From Ureibacillus manganicus DSM 26584 (GTDB lineage Bacteria; Bacillota; Bacilli; Bacillales_A; Planococcaceae): a stretch of DNA of 64,000 nucleotides. Both the position numbers and the translations under genes were made by a program. The stretch is from assembly GCF_000772945.1 (NCBI RefSeq), contig NZ_JPVN01000015.1, forward strand, positions 1 through 64,000. Reading direction: 5' to 3'. Numbering within the stretch: position 1 is the stretch's first letter; the number at the start of each line of letters is the position of its first letter. The notes beneath the pieces were generated by a model, which saw only the letters and a list, made by a program, of their open reading frames with translations, was not told the origin of the DNA and made no database searches. This document shows positions 37,853 through 46,588 of this stretch, piece by piece.

Positions 37853-38935
37853 ATGCCAAAAATTGTTTCTGTTAGTACATATGAACCTCCATATTCAATT
37901 GAACAATCTAATTTGAAACTATTAACTAAAGAGCTCTTTCAAGATCGATTCCATCAGCTTGACAGACTTTTAAATGTGTTTGAAAACGGTGAGATTCAAT
38001 CAAGGCAATTTTGTGTACCAGTAGAATGGTATAAACAAGAGCATACATTTGAAGAACGTAATAATCTATACATCGAACTTGCAACGAAATTTAGTGTTGA
38101 AGCGATAAATCGCTGTGTTGAGAATCAAAATTTTCTAGAAGAACCAGTTTCACTTGAGGAGATTAATGCAATAATTTTTGTAAGCAGTTCGGGAATATCA
38201 ACACCGAGTATTGACGCTCACGTAATGAATTTAATGAAGTTTTCTAATAGGATAAAACGAATTCCCATTTGGGGTCTTGGATGTGCCGGTGGAGCCTCAG
38301 GTATAAGCAGAGCTTTCGACTATTGTTCTGCACATCCTAAAGAAAAAGTTCTTGTTGTTTGTGTTGAATTATGTAGTCTCACATTTCAAAAGAACGACTA
38401 TTCGAAAAGTAATCTAGTTGGTGCATCACTATTTGCAGATGGAGTTGCTTGTGCATTAGTCTGTGGTGACGAAGTTACAATTCAAACAAAGAAACCAATA
38501 CCTTCTATATTAAATACTGCTTCAAATTGGATGCCAAATTCTTTAGATGTAATGGGATGGGAGATTAAAGATGATGGTTTACATGTGATTTTCTCAAAAG
38601 ATATTCCTTCCATTATTTCTAATTGGCTCGGGCCATTTATACAGGAGTTCTTATCTGAAAATGGTATCACTCAAGACAATCTTCTACATTTCATTGCACA
38701 TCCTGGTGGAAAAAAAGTATTAAAAGCTTACGAAAATGCTTTAAACCTTACAGAAGATTTTACAGCCATTTCAAGAGAAGTCCTAAGGTCACATGGAAAT
38801 ATGTCTTCTCCAACGGTGTTATATGTTCTCGAAAAATTTATGTTAGGCGATTGTCAAGCTGGAGAGTATGGGTTACTTGCTGCATTAGGTCCAGGGTTTA
38901 GTGGGGAAACAGTTTTACTTCAATGGAGGGATTAA
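37853..38935 (+). CDS. bpsA: Type III polyketide synthase
   Basis: A 360-residue chalcone-synthase-like enzyme that extends fatty acyl starters with malonyl units. The catalytic triad is visible: Cys144 in GLGCAGGASG, His283 in FIAHPGGKKVLKA and Asn316 in RSHGNMSSPTVL. The C-terminal AALGPGFSGETVLLQW is typical. B. subtilis BpsA makes alkylpyrones and BpsB O-methylates them; the same pair of genes is here. ATG 37853 follows AAAGGGG. The symbol is by function and context; sequence identity to BpsA was not measured. Confidence 0.87.
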   Translation: MPKIVSVSTYEPPYSIEQSNLKLLTKELFQDRFHQLDRLLNVFENGEIQSRQFCVPVEWYKQEHTFEERNNLYIELATKFSVEAINRCVENQNFLEEPVSLEEINAIIFVSSSGISTPSIDAHVMNLMKFSNRIKRIPIWGLGCAGGASGISRAFDYCSAHPKEKVLVVCVELCSLTFQKNDYSKSNLVGASLFADGVACALVCGDEVTIQTKKPIPSILNTASNWMPNSLDVMGWEIKDDGLHVIFSKDIPSIISNWLGPFIQEFLSENGITQDNLLHFIAHPGGKKVLKAYENALNLTEDFTAISREVLRSHGNMSSPTVLYVLEKFMLGDCQAGEYGLLAALGPGFSGETVLLQWRD

Positions 38936-38936
38936 G

Positions 38937-39491
38937 ATGATGATCTTTATTTTCATTATATCACTTGTAATTATGCAAAGAGTTATTGAGTTAATGATTG
39001 CCAAGAAAAATGAATCCTATATGTTAGCAAAAGGTGCGTATGAAGTCGGCGGAGAACATTACCCGTTTATGATTGCACTACATGTCGCTTTCTTTGTTTC
39101 CTTGCTAATAGAGGTCTTGTTTTTCCAAAATACACTCTCTACATTCTTTCCTATTCTGTTTATCTTCTTTTTAATCGTTCAATGTATTCGTATATGGTGT
39201 CTAGCTACTCTAGGTAAATTTTGGAACACAAAAATTATTATACTACCTGGTGCAAACGTTGTAAAAAAGGGTCCCTACAAGTTATTTCGACATCCCAACT
39301 ATTTTGTTGTCTGTACAGAAATATTGATTTTGCCTTTAATGTTTAATGCATACTTTACAGCTATTACTTTTACATTACTTAATATCGCCATGTTAGCTGT
39401 TAGAATTCCTGTTGAAGAAAATGCATTAATGGAAGAAACAAATTATACGGAGCAATTTAAGAAAAAAATTACAACATCAACTCTAGAATAA
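38937..39491 (+). CDS. bpsB: ICMT-family methyltransferase, BpsB-like
   Basis: A 184-residue integral membrane protein with about five helices and the isoprenylcysteine carboxyl methyltransferase signature GPYKLFRHPNYFVVCTEIL and PVEENALMEETNY. In B. subtilis the neighbour of the type III polyketide synthase methylates its alkylpyrone product. It begins one base after the bpsA stop, with GGAGGG six bases upstream, so it is tightly coupled. A membrane location suits hydrophobic alkylpyrone substrates. Confidence 0.87.
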   Translation: MMIFIFIISLVIMQRVIELMIAKKNESYMLAKGAYEVGGEHYPFMIALHVAFFVSLLIEVLFFQNTLSTFFPILFIFFLIVQCIRIWCLATLGKFWNTKIIILPGANVVKKGPYKLFRHPNYFVVCTEILILPLMFNAYFTAITFTLLNIAMLAVRIPVEENALMEETNYTEQFKKKITTSTLE

Positions 39492-39808
39492 AATATTCTA
39501 TCAACAAATGAAATATATTAGAATTTCCATTCGAAAAGGCGTATAATTGTTTTTGTATGTCACACAATATTCATCAAATTTTAACCAATTTGTCAGTTTT
39601 TTTAAAATATTTAAAATTTTTACAGTATACGTTAATTTCATTATCATAGACAAAAATATGTACTTACATACGTTTTGTTCCTATCTACCAATCTTTTTTC
39701 TAAAAAGAGCGGTTGATAAAAATAATATTTATATTATTATGAAATTGATAATCATCTTTGTTAATAATATTTCATAATTAGTGTGCTTTCTTATATAGTG
39801 TGACTGTA
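39492..39808. other. AT-rich intergenic region, no gene seen
   Basis: About 320 bases of very AT-rich sequence between bpsB and the yjlC promoter. One open frame of 76 codons has no ribosome binding site and low-complexity composition. A weak Fur-like match occurs near 39738-39756 (14 of 19). No bpsB terminator is clear. Confidence 0.5.
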
Positions 39809-39848
39809 TGTGAAATATTTTGCAAACTTCCAAAATAATGTCTATAAA
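39809..39848 (+). promoter_or_regulatory. yjlC-ndh promoter with overlapping Rex-like site
   Basis: TTGCAA (39820-39825) and TATAAA (39843-39848) are separated by 17 bases. TGTGAAATATTTTGCA (39809-39824) matches the Rex consensus TGTGAA-N4-TTCACA with two mismatches and overlaps the -35. In B. subtilis ndh is repressed by the NADH sensor Rex, so control by Rex is plausible. Confidence 0.5.
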
Positions 39849-39880
39849 AGGCACAATGGTAAAAGAAAAGGAGAATGGAA

Positions 39881-40303
39881 ATGTCAGAAGAATTGATTAG
39901 CCAAGCTCAAACAACATCTAAGAGTACACAAGATTTACTTGACCAGTTATTAAAACCTGAAGTACAGGAATCTCTAACTACTTTAGTAGAACAGTTACCA
40001 AAACTAGCTGAGGTTGCAACACTTTTAACACAAGCATATGACTTTGCGAAATTAGTTTCTACAGACGAAGTGCTTAAAAATGATACGGTTAGCGCAGTTA
40101 AAGAAGTTGCAGAACCAGTAATCGGAACAGTGAAAAGTGTTGCGGCAAACGCAATTGAAGCAAAAGAACGTGCAGAATCTTCTAGCGAAGCAGTTGGTAT
40201 TTTCGGCGTATTAAAACTACTAAAAGATCCAGAAGTTCAAAATGTATTACGTTTTGTTAATGCATTCCTACAAGTAACTGCAGAACGTAAAAATCAACAA
40301 TAA
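39881..40303 (+). CDS. yjlC: DUF1641 protein YjlC
   Basis: A 140-residue DUF1641 protein, the same length as B. subtilis YjlC, which precedes ndh there too. The sequence is helical with an N-terminal QTTSKSTQDLLDQLLKPEVQESL and C-terminal GIFGVLKLLKDPEVQNVLRFVNAFLQ. Its function is unknown; it may associate with the Ndh respiratory enzyme. ATG 39881 is preferred over 39875, which is only two bases from AAAAGGAG. Confidence 0.93.
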   Translation: MSEELISQAQTTSKSTQDLLDQLLKPEVQESLTTLVEQLPKLAEVATLLTQAYDFAKLVSTDEVLKNDTVSAVKEVAEPVIGTVKSVAANAIEAKERAESSSEAVGIFGVLKLLKDPEVQNVLRFVNAFLQVTAERKNQQ

Positions 40304-40346
40304 TCGTTAAGATAAATTATTTTAAGTCAAGGACGGAGGATATAAC

Positions 40347-41531
40347 ATGTCAAAAGAAATCGTCATCTTAGGTGCTGGTTACGGCGGTTTACTTACTGCT
40401 CAAACATTACGTAAATACTTAAGTAAAGAAGAAGCAAAAATTACTGTGGTGAACAAATATCCAACTCACCAACTTATTACTGAATTACATCGTCTAGCTG
40501 GTGGAACAATTGCAGAAAAAGCAATTTCATTCGAACTAGAAAAACTTTTTAAAGGTAAAGATGTAAACGTAGTTATTCAAGAAGTTAAATCGTTTTCTGT
40601 TGCAAACAAAGAAGTCTTCTTAGCAAACGGTGCTGCAATTTCTTATGATATTTTAGTAGTTGCTTTAGGAAGCCAAACTGGTTACTTCGGTATCCCTGGT
40701 TTAGAAGAAAACAGTATGGTATTAAAATCTGTAGAAGATGCAAATAGAATTTACAATCATATTGAAAGTAAAATTGCATCTTTTGCAAAAACAAAAGATG
40801 CTGCTGATGGCACAATCGTTATCGGCGGTGGCGGTTTAACTGGTGTTGAATTAGTTGGTGAGGTTGTTGATAACCTTCCTAATATCGCTGTGAAATATGG
40901 TGTAGATCCAAAAGACATCCAAATTAAACTAGTTGAAGCAGGACCAAAAATTCTTCCTGTATTACCTGATGATTTAATTGCACGTGCTACTGAATCATTA
41001 GCGAAGCGTGGAGTTGAATTCCTAACAGGTCTTCCTGTTACAAGTGTAGAAGGCAATATTATCTCACTAAAAGACGGGTCAACAATTACTGCTAACACAT
41101 TTGTTTGGACAGGTGGCGTAGCTGCACTTCCTGTTGTACAAGAATCAGGTCTTGAATGTGACCGTGGTAAAGCGATTATTGATGAGTATTTACGTTCTAA
41201 ATCTCATCAAGAAGTATTCGTAGTTGGGGATGCATCTGTAGCACTTCCTGCAGATGGCGGTCGTCCATTATATGCTCCAACTGCACAAAACGCATGGCAA
41301 ATGGGTGAAACTGCGGGGTACAACATTTTTGCTACTATTAGAGAACAAAAGTTAAAAGAATTCTCACCAATCGATTCTGGTACTCTTGCAAGCTTAGGAC
41401 GTAAAGATGGCGTAGCAACTGTTGGTGGAAACAAAATCCCACTTAAAGGTTTACCAGCTTCATTAATGAAAGAAGCTAGCCACGTACGTTATTTATCACA
41501 CATTAAAGCTTTACATGGCTTAGCATATTAA
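40347..41531 (+). CDS. ndh: Type II NADH dehydrogenase (NDH-2)
   Basis: A 394-residue flavoprotein that oxidises NADH and reduces menaquinone at the membrane surface without pumping protons. FAD-binding GAGYGGLLTAQTL near residue 8, NADH-binding IGGGGLTGVELVGE near residue 155, and the second FAD motif VFVVGDASVA are clear; APTAQNAWQMGETAG is the typical quinone-site helix. It follows yjlC, and a strong terminator follows at 41544. The GTTGGNKIPLKGLPA tail fits the amphipathic membrane anchor. Confidence 0.95.
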   Translation: MSKEIVILGAGYGGLLTAQTLRKYLSKEEAKITVVNKYPTHQLITELHRLAGGTIAEKAISFELEKLFKGKDVNVVIQEVKSFSVANKEVFLANGAAISYDILVVALGSQTGYFGIPGLEENSMVLKSVEDANRIYNHIESKIASFAKTKDAADGTIVIGGGGLTGVELVGEVVDNLPNIAVKYGVDPKDIQIKLVEAGPKILPVLPDDLIARATESLAKRGVEFLTGLPVTSVEGNIISLKDGSTITANTFVWTGGVAALPVVQESGLECDRGKAIIDEYLRSKSHQEVFVVGDASVALPADGGRPLYAPTAQNAWQMGETAGYNIFATIREQKLKEFSPIDSGTLASLGRKDGVATVGGNKIPLKGLPASLMKEASHVRYLSHIKALHGLAY

Positions 41532-41543
41532 TATTTAATTTTT

Positions 41544-41577
41544 AAAGTGCTGATTCATAGGAATCAGCACTTTATTT
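41544..41577 (+). terminator. Terminator of yjlC-ndh
   Basis: AAAGTGCTGATTC/GAATCAGCACTTT stem followed by TATTTA. Confidence 0.85.
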
Positions 41578-41613
41578 AGTATAATAATGAGTCGAACTAA
41601 AGGTGGCACTTCT

Positions 41614-42822
41614 ATGAGTGAAAATAAAGCAGCTATAAATAACCCTATTTATCCTATTATGATTGCAATTGGAGTAGCGCATTTAATAAACGATACAATG
41701 CAGTCAGTTGTACCTGCCATGTATCCTATTTTTTCTAGAGATTTAGGTTTAAATTTTACACAACTTGGAGTAATTACATTTGTACTAAACATAGTATCAT
41801 CATCATTACAGCCAGTTGTGGGCTTTTTAAGTGATAAAAAGCCGATGCCCTATGCTCTACCTATTGGAATGATTAGCTCATTTATAGGATTATTAATGCT
41901 CGTCTTTGTAAAAGAGTATTGGGTAATACTTATTGCAGTTATTTTCTTAGGCTTCGGATCAGCTATATTCCATCCAGAAGGTTCGAAAGTTACATTTTTG
42001 GCTGCAGGAAACAAAAGAGGCTTGGCCCAATCAATTTACCAAGTTGGAGGTAACTCCGGACAAGCTCTCGCCCCATTAATAAGCGCATTTATATTAGATG
42101 CACTTGGACAGCGTGGTGCAGCAATTGTATTATTATTAACTGCAATGGGAATCGCACTACTATTTAAAATTTCAAAATGGTATGTGCGTCAATTAGAAGC
42201 TGAGAAAAATTCAAAGAAAAATAAGAAGACTCTTATATCTTCTTTACCGCCATTGTCAAAGAAGCAAGTGCGTATAGCAATCGCATTATTATTTACCATA
42301 ATTTTCGCTCGTTCATTTTACACAACAAACATCTCTAATTTCTACGTATTTTATTTAATGGATCATTATAATTTAACTTTACAAGTTGGACAAATATTCA
42401 TATTTATTTTCATGGCTGTTGGTGTGGTTGGTACATTTTTTGGAGGTTCACTATCTGACCGTATAGGGCGTAAAAATGTTATTTTACTTTCGGTAGTAGG
42501 CCCAATGCCATTTTGTTTAACTTTACCATATATTCCGATTTGGCTAGTTCCCGTGTATTTAATCATCATTGGTTCTTTAATAATGATTAGTTTCTCTGTG
42601 ACAGTCATCTATGCACAAGAGCTTGTTCCAACAAAGATAGGAACAATGGCCGGCTTAACAACTGGTTTTGCCTTTGGTATGGGCGCAGTAGGTGGTGTGG
42701 TTATTGGTATGTTACTAGATAACATCGGAATAGCAATGACAATGCAGATTATTTCTGTACTACCTTTACTTCTGGTTGTTTCATTCTTCTTACCGAAGGA
42801 CAAAGTAGCCGGAACTGCATAA
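41614..42822 (+). CDS. MFS exporter, fosmidomycin-resistance (Fsr) type
   Basis: A 402-residue, 12-helix major facilitator. AHLINDTMQSVVPAMYPIF at helix 1, GFGSAIFHPEGSKVTFLAAGNKRGLAQSIYQVGGNSGQALAP at helices 4-5 and GGSLSDRIGRKNVILLS between helices 8 and 9 match the Fsr group of drug exporters. The substrate is unknown. ATG 41614 follows AAAGGTGG by nine bases. It lies between two terminators, so it is monocistronic. Confidence 0.88.
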   Translation: MSENKAAINNPIYPIMIAIGVAHLINDTMQSVVPAMYPIFSRDLGLNFTQLGVITFVLNIVSSSLQPVVGFLSDKKPMPYALPIGMISSFIGLLMLVFVKEYWVILIAVIFLGFGSAIFHPEGSKVTFLAAGNKRGLAQSIYQVGGNSGQALAPLISAFILDALGQRGAAIVLLLTAMGIALLFKISKWYVRQLEAEKNSKKNKKTLISSLPPLSKKQVRIAIALLFTIIFARSFYTTNISNFYVFYLMDHYNLTLQVGQIFIFIFMAVGVVGTFFGGSLSDRIGRKNVILLSVVGPMPFCLTLPYIPIWLVPVYLIIIGSLIMISFSVTVIYAQELVPTKIGTMAGLTTGFAFGMGAVGGVVIGMLLDNIGIAMTMQIISVLPLLLVVSFFLPKDKVAGTA

Positions 42823-42828
42823 AAAAAT

Positions 42829-42857
42829 AAAGGAGCTGTGAATTTCACAGCTCCTTT
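42829..42857. terminator. Bidirectional terminator between the MFS and DedA genes
   Basis: AAAGGAGCTGTGAA/TTCACAGCTCCTTT perfect stem flanked by A and T runs on both sides. Confidence 0.85.
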
Positions 42858-42863
42858 TCCCAC

Positions 42864-43475
42864 TTATTTTCGTTTTGACTTTCTTCTGTACAACCAAATA
42901 ACAAACAAAATTATGAGTACGGCAATAATTCCATAAGCAATATTAGAATATGTATCCATATACACTACAATCGAATCCCAGTTTTCACCGACTTGAGAGC
43001 CTAAGTAAATAAGTACAATATTCCAAATGAATGTTCCCACAGTTGTTAAAATTAAAAACAACCAAAAGTTCATTTTCGACATACCTGCTGGTAGAGAAAT
43101 TAAACTTCTTATTAACGGAACAAATCGGCAAAAGAAAACTGTCCATACTCCATATTTTTTGAACCAGTCATTCGCTTTATATATATCTTCATTAGTAAGT
43201 CTTAAAAAACGTCCCCATTTATCTACAAATCTACCGATTCTCTTAATTCCAACAATTTTACCGATATCATACAATGCAATCGCTCCAGCTACAGACCCTA
43301 ATGTAGAAGCAATTAATACACCAACAAAGGTAAGGTCAGACTGTGTGGTCATATATCCGCCAAAAGTTAGAATAACCTCAGATGGAATTGGTGGAAAAAT
43401 ATTTTCTAACATTATTAATAGAAAGACTCCGATATAGCCGAAATCCTCCATTATATTCGTAATCCAACTCTCCAT
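42864..43475 (-). CDS. DedA-family membrane protein
   Basis: A 203-residue DedA/SNARE-associated-domain protein with about five helices. ENIFPPIPSEVILTFGGYM near the N-terminus and FFCRFVPLIRSLISLPAGMSKMNFWLF in the middle are the family signatures, including the arginine-rich re-entrant region. Some DedA proteins flip undecaprenyl phosphate or phosphatidylethanolamine. ATG 43475 follows AAGGAGT. The C-terminus is highly basic. Confidence 0.92.
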   Translation of the reverse strand: MESWITNIMEDFGYIGVFLLIMLENIFPPIPSEVILTFGGYMTTQSDLTFVGVLIASTLGSVAGAIALYDIGKIVGIKRIGRFVDKWGRFLRLTNEDIYKANDWFKKYGVWTVFFCRFVPLIRSLISLPAGMSKMNFWLFLILTTVGTFIWNIVLIYLGSQVGENWDSIVVYMDTYSNIAYGIIAVLIILFVIWLYRRKSKRK

Positions 43476-43639
43476 CGATCTACTCCTTATACTTATTAGT
43501 ATATTTATCTTTAATATATACATTGTGACTTTGCCATAAAACACTAGCAAAAATCAACTAAATCCACATGACATTTTGTTCAGTAACTAACTTTATATCA
43601 TATTCTTTATCATGATTTATGATTCTAACAAGATAAAAA

Positions 43640-43664
43640 GAGTCAACAAGAATATTCCTGTTGA
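43640..43664 (-). terminator. Terminator of the opp operon
   Basis: GTCAACAAGAATATTCCTGTTGAC hairpin after the oppF stop, followed on the minus strand by CTTTTTATC. Confidence 0.75.
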
Positions 43665-43687
43665 CTGGTATTAACTATTTATATTAT

Positions 43688-44593
43688 TTATTTCCATTTT
43701 TTAATTTGAGCATCCGTTCCATAGACAAAATGTTTTGGAGTTACTTCATATACACTTGCAGTTTCATCTACTTCTTCGTGTTCATAAGGTATTCGAGTTC
43801 TTGTTCTTTCAGATAGCGGATCTGGAAGTGGAACTGCCGATAATAATGATTTTGTATATGGGTGAATTGGATTATTATAAATTTCATCCGCCTCACCAAG
43901 TTCAACTATCTTCCCTCGATACATTACAGCGATTCGGTCACTAATATATTTAACCATCGATAAGTCGTGTGCGATAAATAAATATGTTAAGTTTCTCTCT
44001 CTTTGTAATTTCTTTAGAAGGTTTACCACTTGAGCTTGTATGGATACGTCTAAAGCTGAAATTGGTTCGTCTGCAATGATAAAGCTTGGATTTAAACTTA
44101 ATGCACGTGCAATACCAATACGTTGACGTTGACCACCTGAAAATTCGTGAGCATAACGATTTGCATGTTCTCTATTTAAACCTACCGCTTCAAGCAAAGT
44201 ACCAATTCTATCTTGACGTTCTTTTTTATTTTTATAAAGACCATGAATTTCAAAAGCCTCACTAATAATTTCGCCAGCTGTCATACGAGGATTTAAAGAA
44301 GCGTATGGATCTTGGAAAATCATTTGCATTTCACGGTTGAACTCTTTAACCTCTTTACGAGATTTTGCAGCATTGATATCTTTCCCTTTAAAAAGAATCT
44401 CCCCGCCTGTTATGTCGTAAAGTCGTATGATCGAACGGCCAGTTGTAGATTTACCACAACCAGACTCTCCAACCAACCCAAGCGTTTCTCCTTCGTATAC
44501 ATCGAAACTTATACCGTCTACTGCTTTAATAGGATTTGTCTGTGAGCCGAAATATTGTTTTAAATTTTTTACTTCAAGTAATTTATTTGCCAC
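43688..44593 (-). CDS. oppF: Oligopeptide ABC transporter ATPase
   Basis: A 301-residue ATPase: Walker A VGESGCGKST, signature FSGGQRQR, Walker B FIIADEPISALDVS, switch histidine FIAHDLSMVKYIS. The C-terminal oligopeptide-transporter extension begins around NNPIHPYTKSLLSAVPLPDP. It pairs with OppD to power the OppBC channel. The start overlaps the oppD stop by 11 bases. Confidence 0.95.
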   Translation of the reverse strand: MANKLLEVKNLKQYFGSQTNPIKAVDGISFDVYEGETLGLVGESGCGKSTTGRSIIRLYDITGGEILFKGKDINAAKSRKEVKEFNREMQMIFQDPYASLNPRMTAGEIISEAFEIHGLYKNKKERQDRIGTLLEAVGLNREHANRYAHEFSGGQRQRIGIARALSLNPSFIIADEPISALDVSIQAQVVNLLKKLQRERNLTYLFIAHDLSMVKYISDRIAVMYRGKIVELGEADEIYNNPIHPYTKSLLSAVPLPDPLSERTRTRIPYEHEEVDETASVYEVTPKHFVYGTDAQIKKWK

Positions 44594-45638
44594 CTGTTTC
44601 AGCCTCCTTCAAATATCCTTCAATTCTTTGCTGTATAGCACTCGGTATTTCAATCTTAGGTGCATTTGGATGTAATAACCAAGTTTTTGCATAATGCGTA
44701 TCAGAAACCTTAAACATCGGTGGCTCTTTTTCATAATCAATTGCTAACGCATATTCATTACGAGGTGCAAATGCATCCCCAATAGGTGGGTTGATTAAGT
44801 TTGGTGGCGAGCCTGGAATTGTACGTAACTCTTCTTGTACATTATTTTTCAGATCAGGCATCGATCCTAATAATCCCCAAGTATAAGGGTGTCTTGGATT
44901 GTAGAATATTTCATTTACTGTGCCGTACTCAACGATTTGTCCAGCATACATTACTGCCACACGATCGGCAATATTTGCAACAACCCCTAAATCGTGGGTA
45001 ATGAAAATAATAGACGTATTACGTTCTTTTTGAATTTCTTTCATTAAATCAAGAATTTGGGCTTGAATCGTTACATCAAGAGCAGTAGTTGGCTCGTCCG
45101 CAATTAATAACTTAGGATCTGCTGCTAATGCAATTGCGATAACGACACGCTGACGCATACCCCCACTGAATTCATGTGGATATTGTCTAAAACGTCTTTC
45201 AGGCATTGGTATACCTACTTGACGTAGAAGTTCTATCGCACGTTCTTTAGCCTCTTGCTTTGAGATTTTTTTATGTTTTAAGATTACTTCTGTAATTTGG
45301 TAACCGACACGCATTGTTGGATTAAGGGCTGTCATAGGATCTTGGAAAATCATAGCGATATCGTTCCCACGAACTTTTGACATCTCTTTTTCCGTAAGTG
45401 GAAGAATGTCTTTTCCTTCAAATAATATTTCTCCCCCTGCGTAAATACCAGGTGGTTGAGGAATCAACTTCATGAGCGCGTTACTCGTTACACTTTTACC
45501 TGATCCCGATTCACCAACAATCGCTAGTGTTTCACCTTCGTGTAGGTCAAAACTCACACCACGAACTGCTTGGACGACGCCCGCATATGTTTTGAAGTTT
45601 ACCTTTAAATCGTTTACTTCTAGCAACTTTTTACTCAT
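44583..45638 (-). CDS. oppD: Oligopeptide ABC transporter ATPase
   Basis: A 351-residue ATPase with Walker A VGESGSGKSV, signature FSGGMRQRVVIA, Walker B LLIADEPTTALDVT and FITHDLGVVANIAD. The C-terminal domain PRHPYTWGLLGSMPDL through GSPPNLINPPIGDAFAPRNEY is normal for OppD, although the usual cysteine cluster is not obvious. It lies 14 bases after oppC. Confidence 0.95.
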   Translation of the reverse strand: MSKKLLEVNDLKVNFKTYAGVVQAVRGVSFDLHEGETLAIVGESGSGKSVTSNALMKLIPQPPGIYAGGEILFEGKDILPLTEKEMSKVRGNDIAMIFQDPMTALNPTMRVGYQITEVILKHKKISKQEAKERAIELLRQVGIPMPERRFRQYPHEFSGGMRQRVVIAIALAADPKLLIADEPTTALDVTIQAQILDLMKEIQKERNTSIIFITHDLGVVANIADRVAVMYAGQIVEYGTVNEIFYNPRHPYTWGLLGSMPDLKNNVQEELRTIPGSPPNLINPPIGDAFAPRNEYALAIDYEKEPPMFKVSDTHYAKTWLLHPNAPKIEIPSAIQQRIEGYLKEAETGGK

Positions 45639-45652
45639 TTTCTCACCTTCTT

Positions 45653-46588
45653 CTATTTACGTAGTTTTGGATCTAGTGCATCACGTAAGCCATCACCCAC
45701 AGCATTAAATGCGAAAATTGTAATCGAAATTAAAAATGCTGGGAAGAATAAACGCCACGGTGCAGTCATTAGTGCCTTCATACCTTCCGAAGCCATCGTA
45801 CCCCAACTTGGTATTGGTTGCGGAACGCCAAGTCCTAAAAAGCTCAAAAATGACTCTGTAAAGATAGCAGAAGGAATTGTTAATGTCATTGTTACTAAAA
45901 TTGCCCCTAATGCATTAGGAACTATATGTTTTCGAATTAAATGTCCTGTATTTGCACCTAGGGTTCTAGCCGCAAGAACATACTCTTGGTTTTTTATCGA
46001 TAATACTTCACCACGCACAATTCGCGCCATATTTACCCAACCTGTAATCGATAGGGCAATAATCATTGGTAAAATACCAGGCTCTAGTACAACTAGTAAA
46101 ATAATAACAACTAGTAAATAAGGAACAGCAGATAAAACGTCTGCAATACGCATCATAATGTTGTCTACGCGTCCACCAGCAAGTCCTGAAATACTACCCC
46201 ATAAAACTCCAATTACTAGGTCGATCAATGCGGCAGTTATCCCAATGAATAATGAAATTCGGGCACCATCCCACGCACGGACAAACACATCACGACCAAG
46301 ATCATCTGTTCCGAACCAATGTTCTGCTGATGGTGGAGCGTTATAATTACCTAGCATCTGATTATATGTGTATGGAGAAAAGATTGGAACAAAGATAGCC
46401 ATCAAGATCATAATGACTAAAATAATAACGCCAACTATTGATAATTTATTTTGAGTGAAGCGAAGGATAACTTCTTTCCAAAACGACACGGACTTTTTTG
46501 AAAGTTTGTCTGTTTCAGCACTACGTCCACCGACTACTTTAAACATATCTGGTGACATGTTCTCGATTTGTTCGTTCTGATTTGCCAT
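45653..46588 (-). CDS. oppC: Oligopeptide ABC transporter permease
   Basis: A 311-residue permease with a long cytoplasmic N-terminus and about six helices. The binding-protein-dependent permease loop is present (LSIKNQEYVLAARTLGANTGHLIRKHIVPN), and GTDDLGRDVFVRAWDGARISL is typical of OppC/DppC. It forms the pore with OppB and its start abuts the oppB stop. Confidence 0.95.
   Translation of the reverse strand: MANQNEQIENMSPDMFKVVGGRSAETDKLSKKSVSFWKEVILRFTQNKLSIVGVIILVIMILMAIFVPIFSPYTYNQMLGNYNAPPSAEHWFGTDDLGRDVFVRAWDGARISLFIGITAALIDLVIGVLWGSISGLAGGRVDNIMMRIADVLSAVPYLLVVIILLVVLEPGILPMIIALSITGWVNMARIVRGEVLSIKNQEYVLAARTLGANTGHLIRKHIVPNALGAILVTMTLTIPSAIFTESFLSFLGLGVPQPIPSWGTMASEGMKALMTAPWRLFFPAFLISITIFAFNAVGDGLRDALDPKLRK

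Noticed and set aside
39738-39756. Fur-like sequence GAAATTGATAATCATCTTT
   Set aside because: Only about 14 of 19 positions match, it lies about 60-80 bases upstream of the better promoter candidate, and ndh is not a typical Fur target.
39547-39777. 76-codon open frame between bpsB and yjlC
   Set aside because: Very AT-rich, Phe/Ile/Asn-heavy composition with no ribosome binding site; likely chance.
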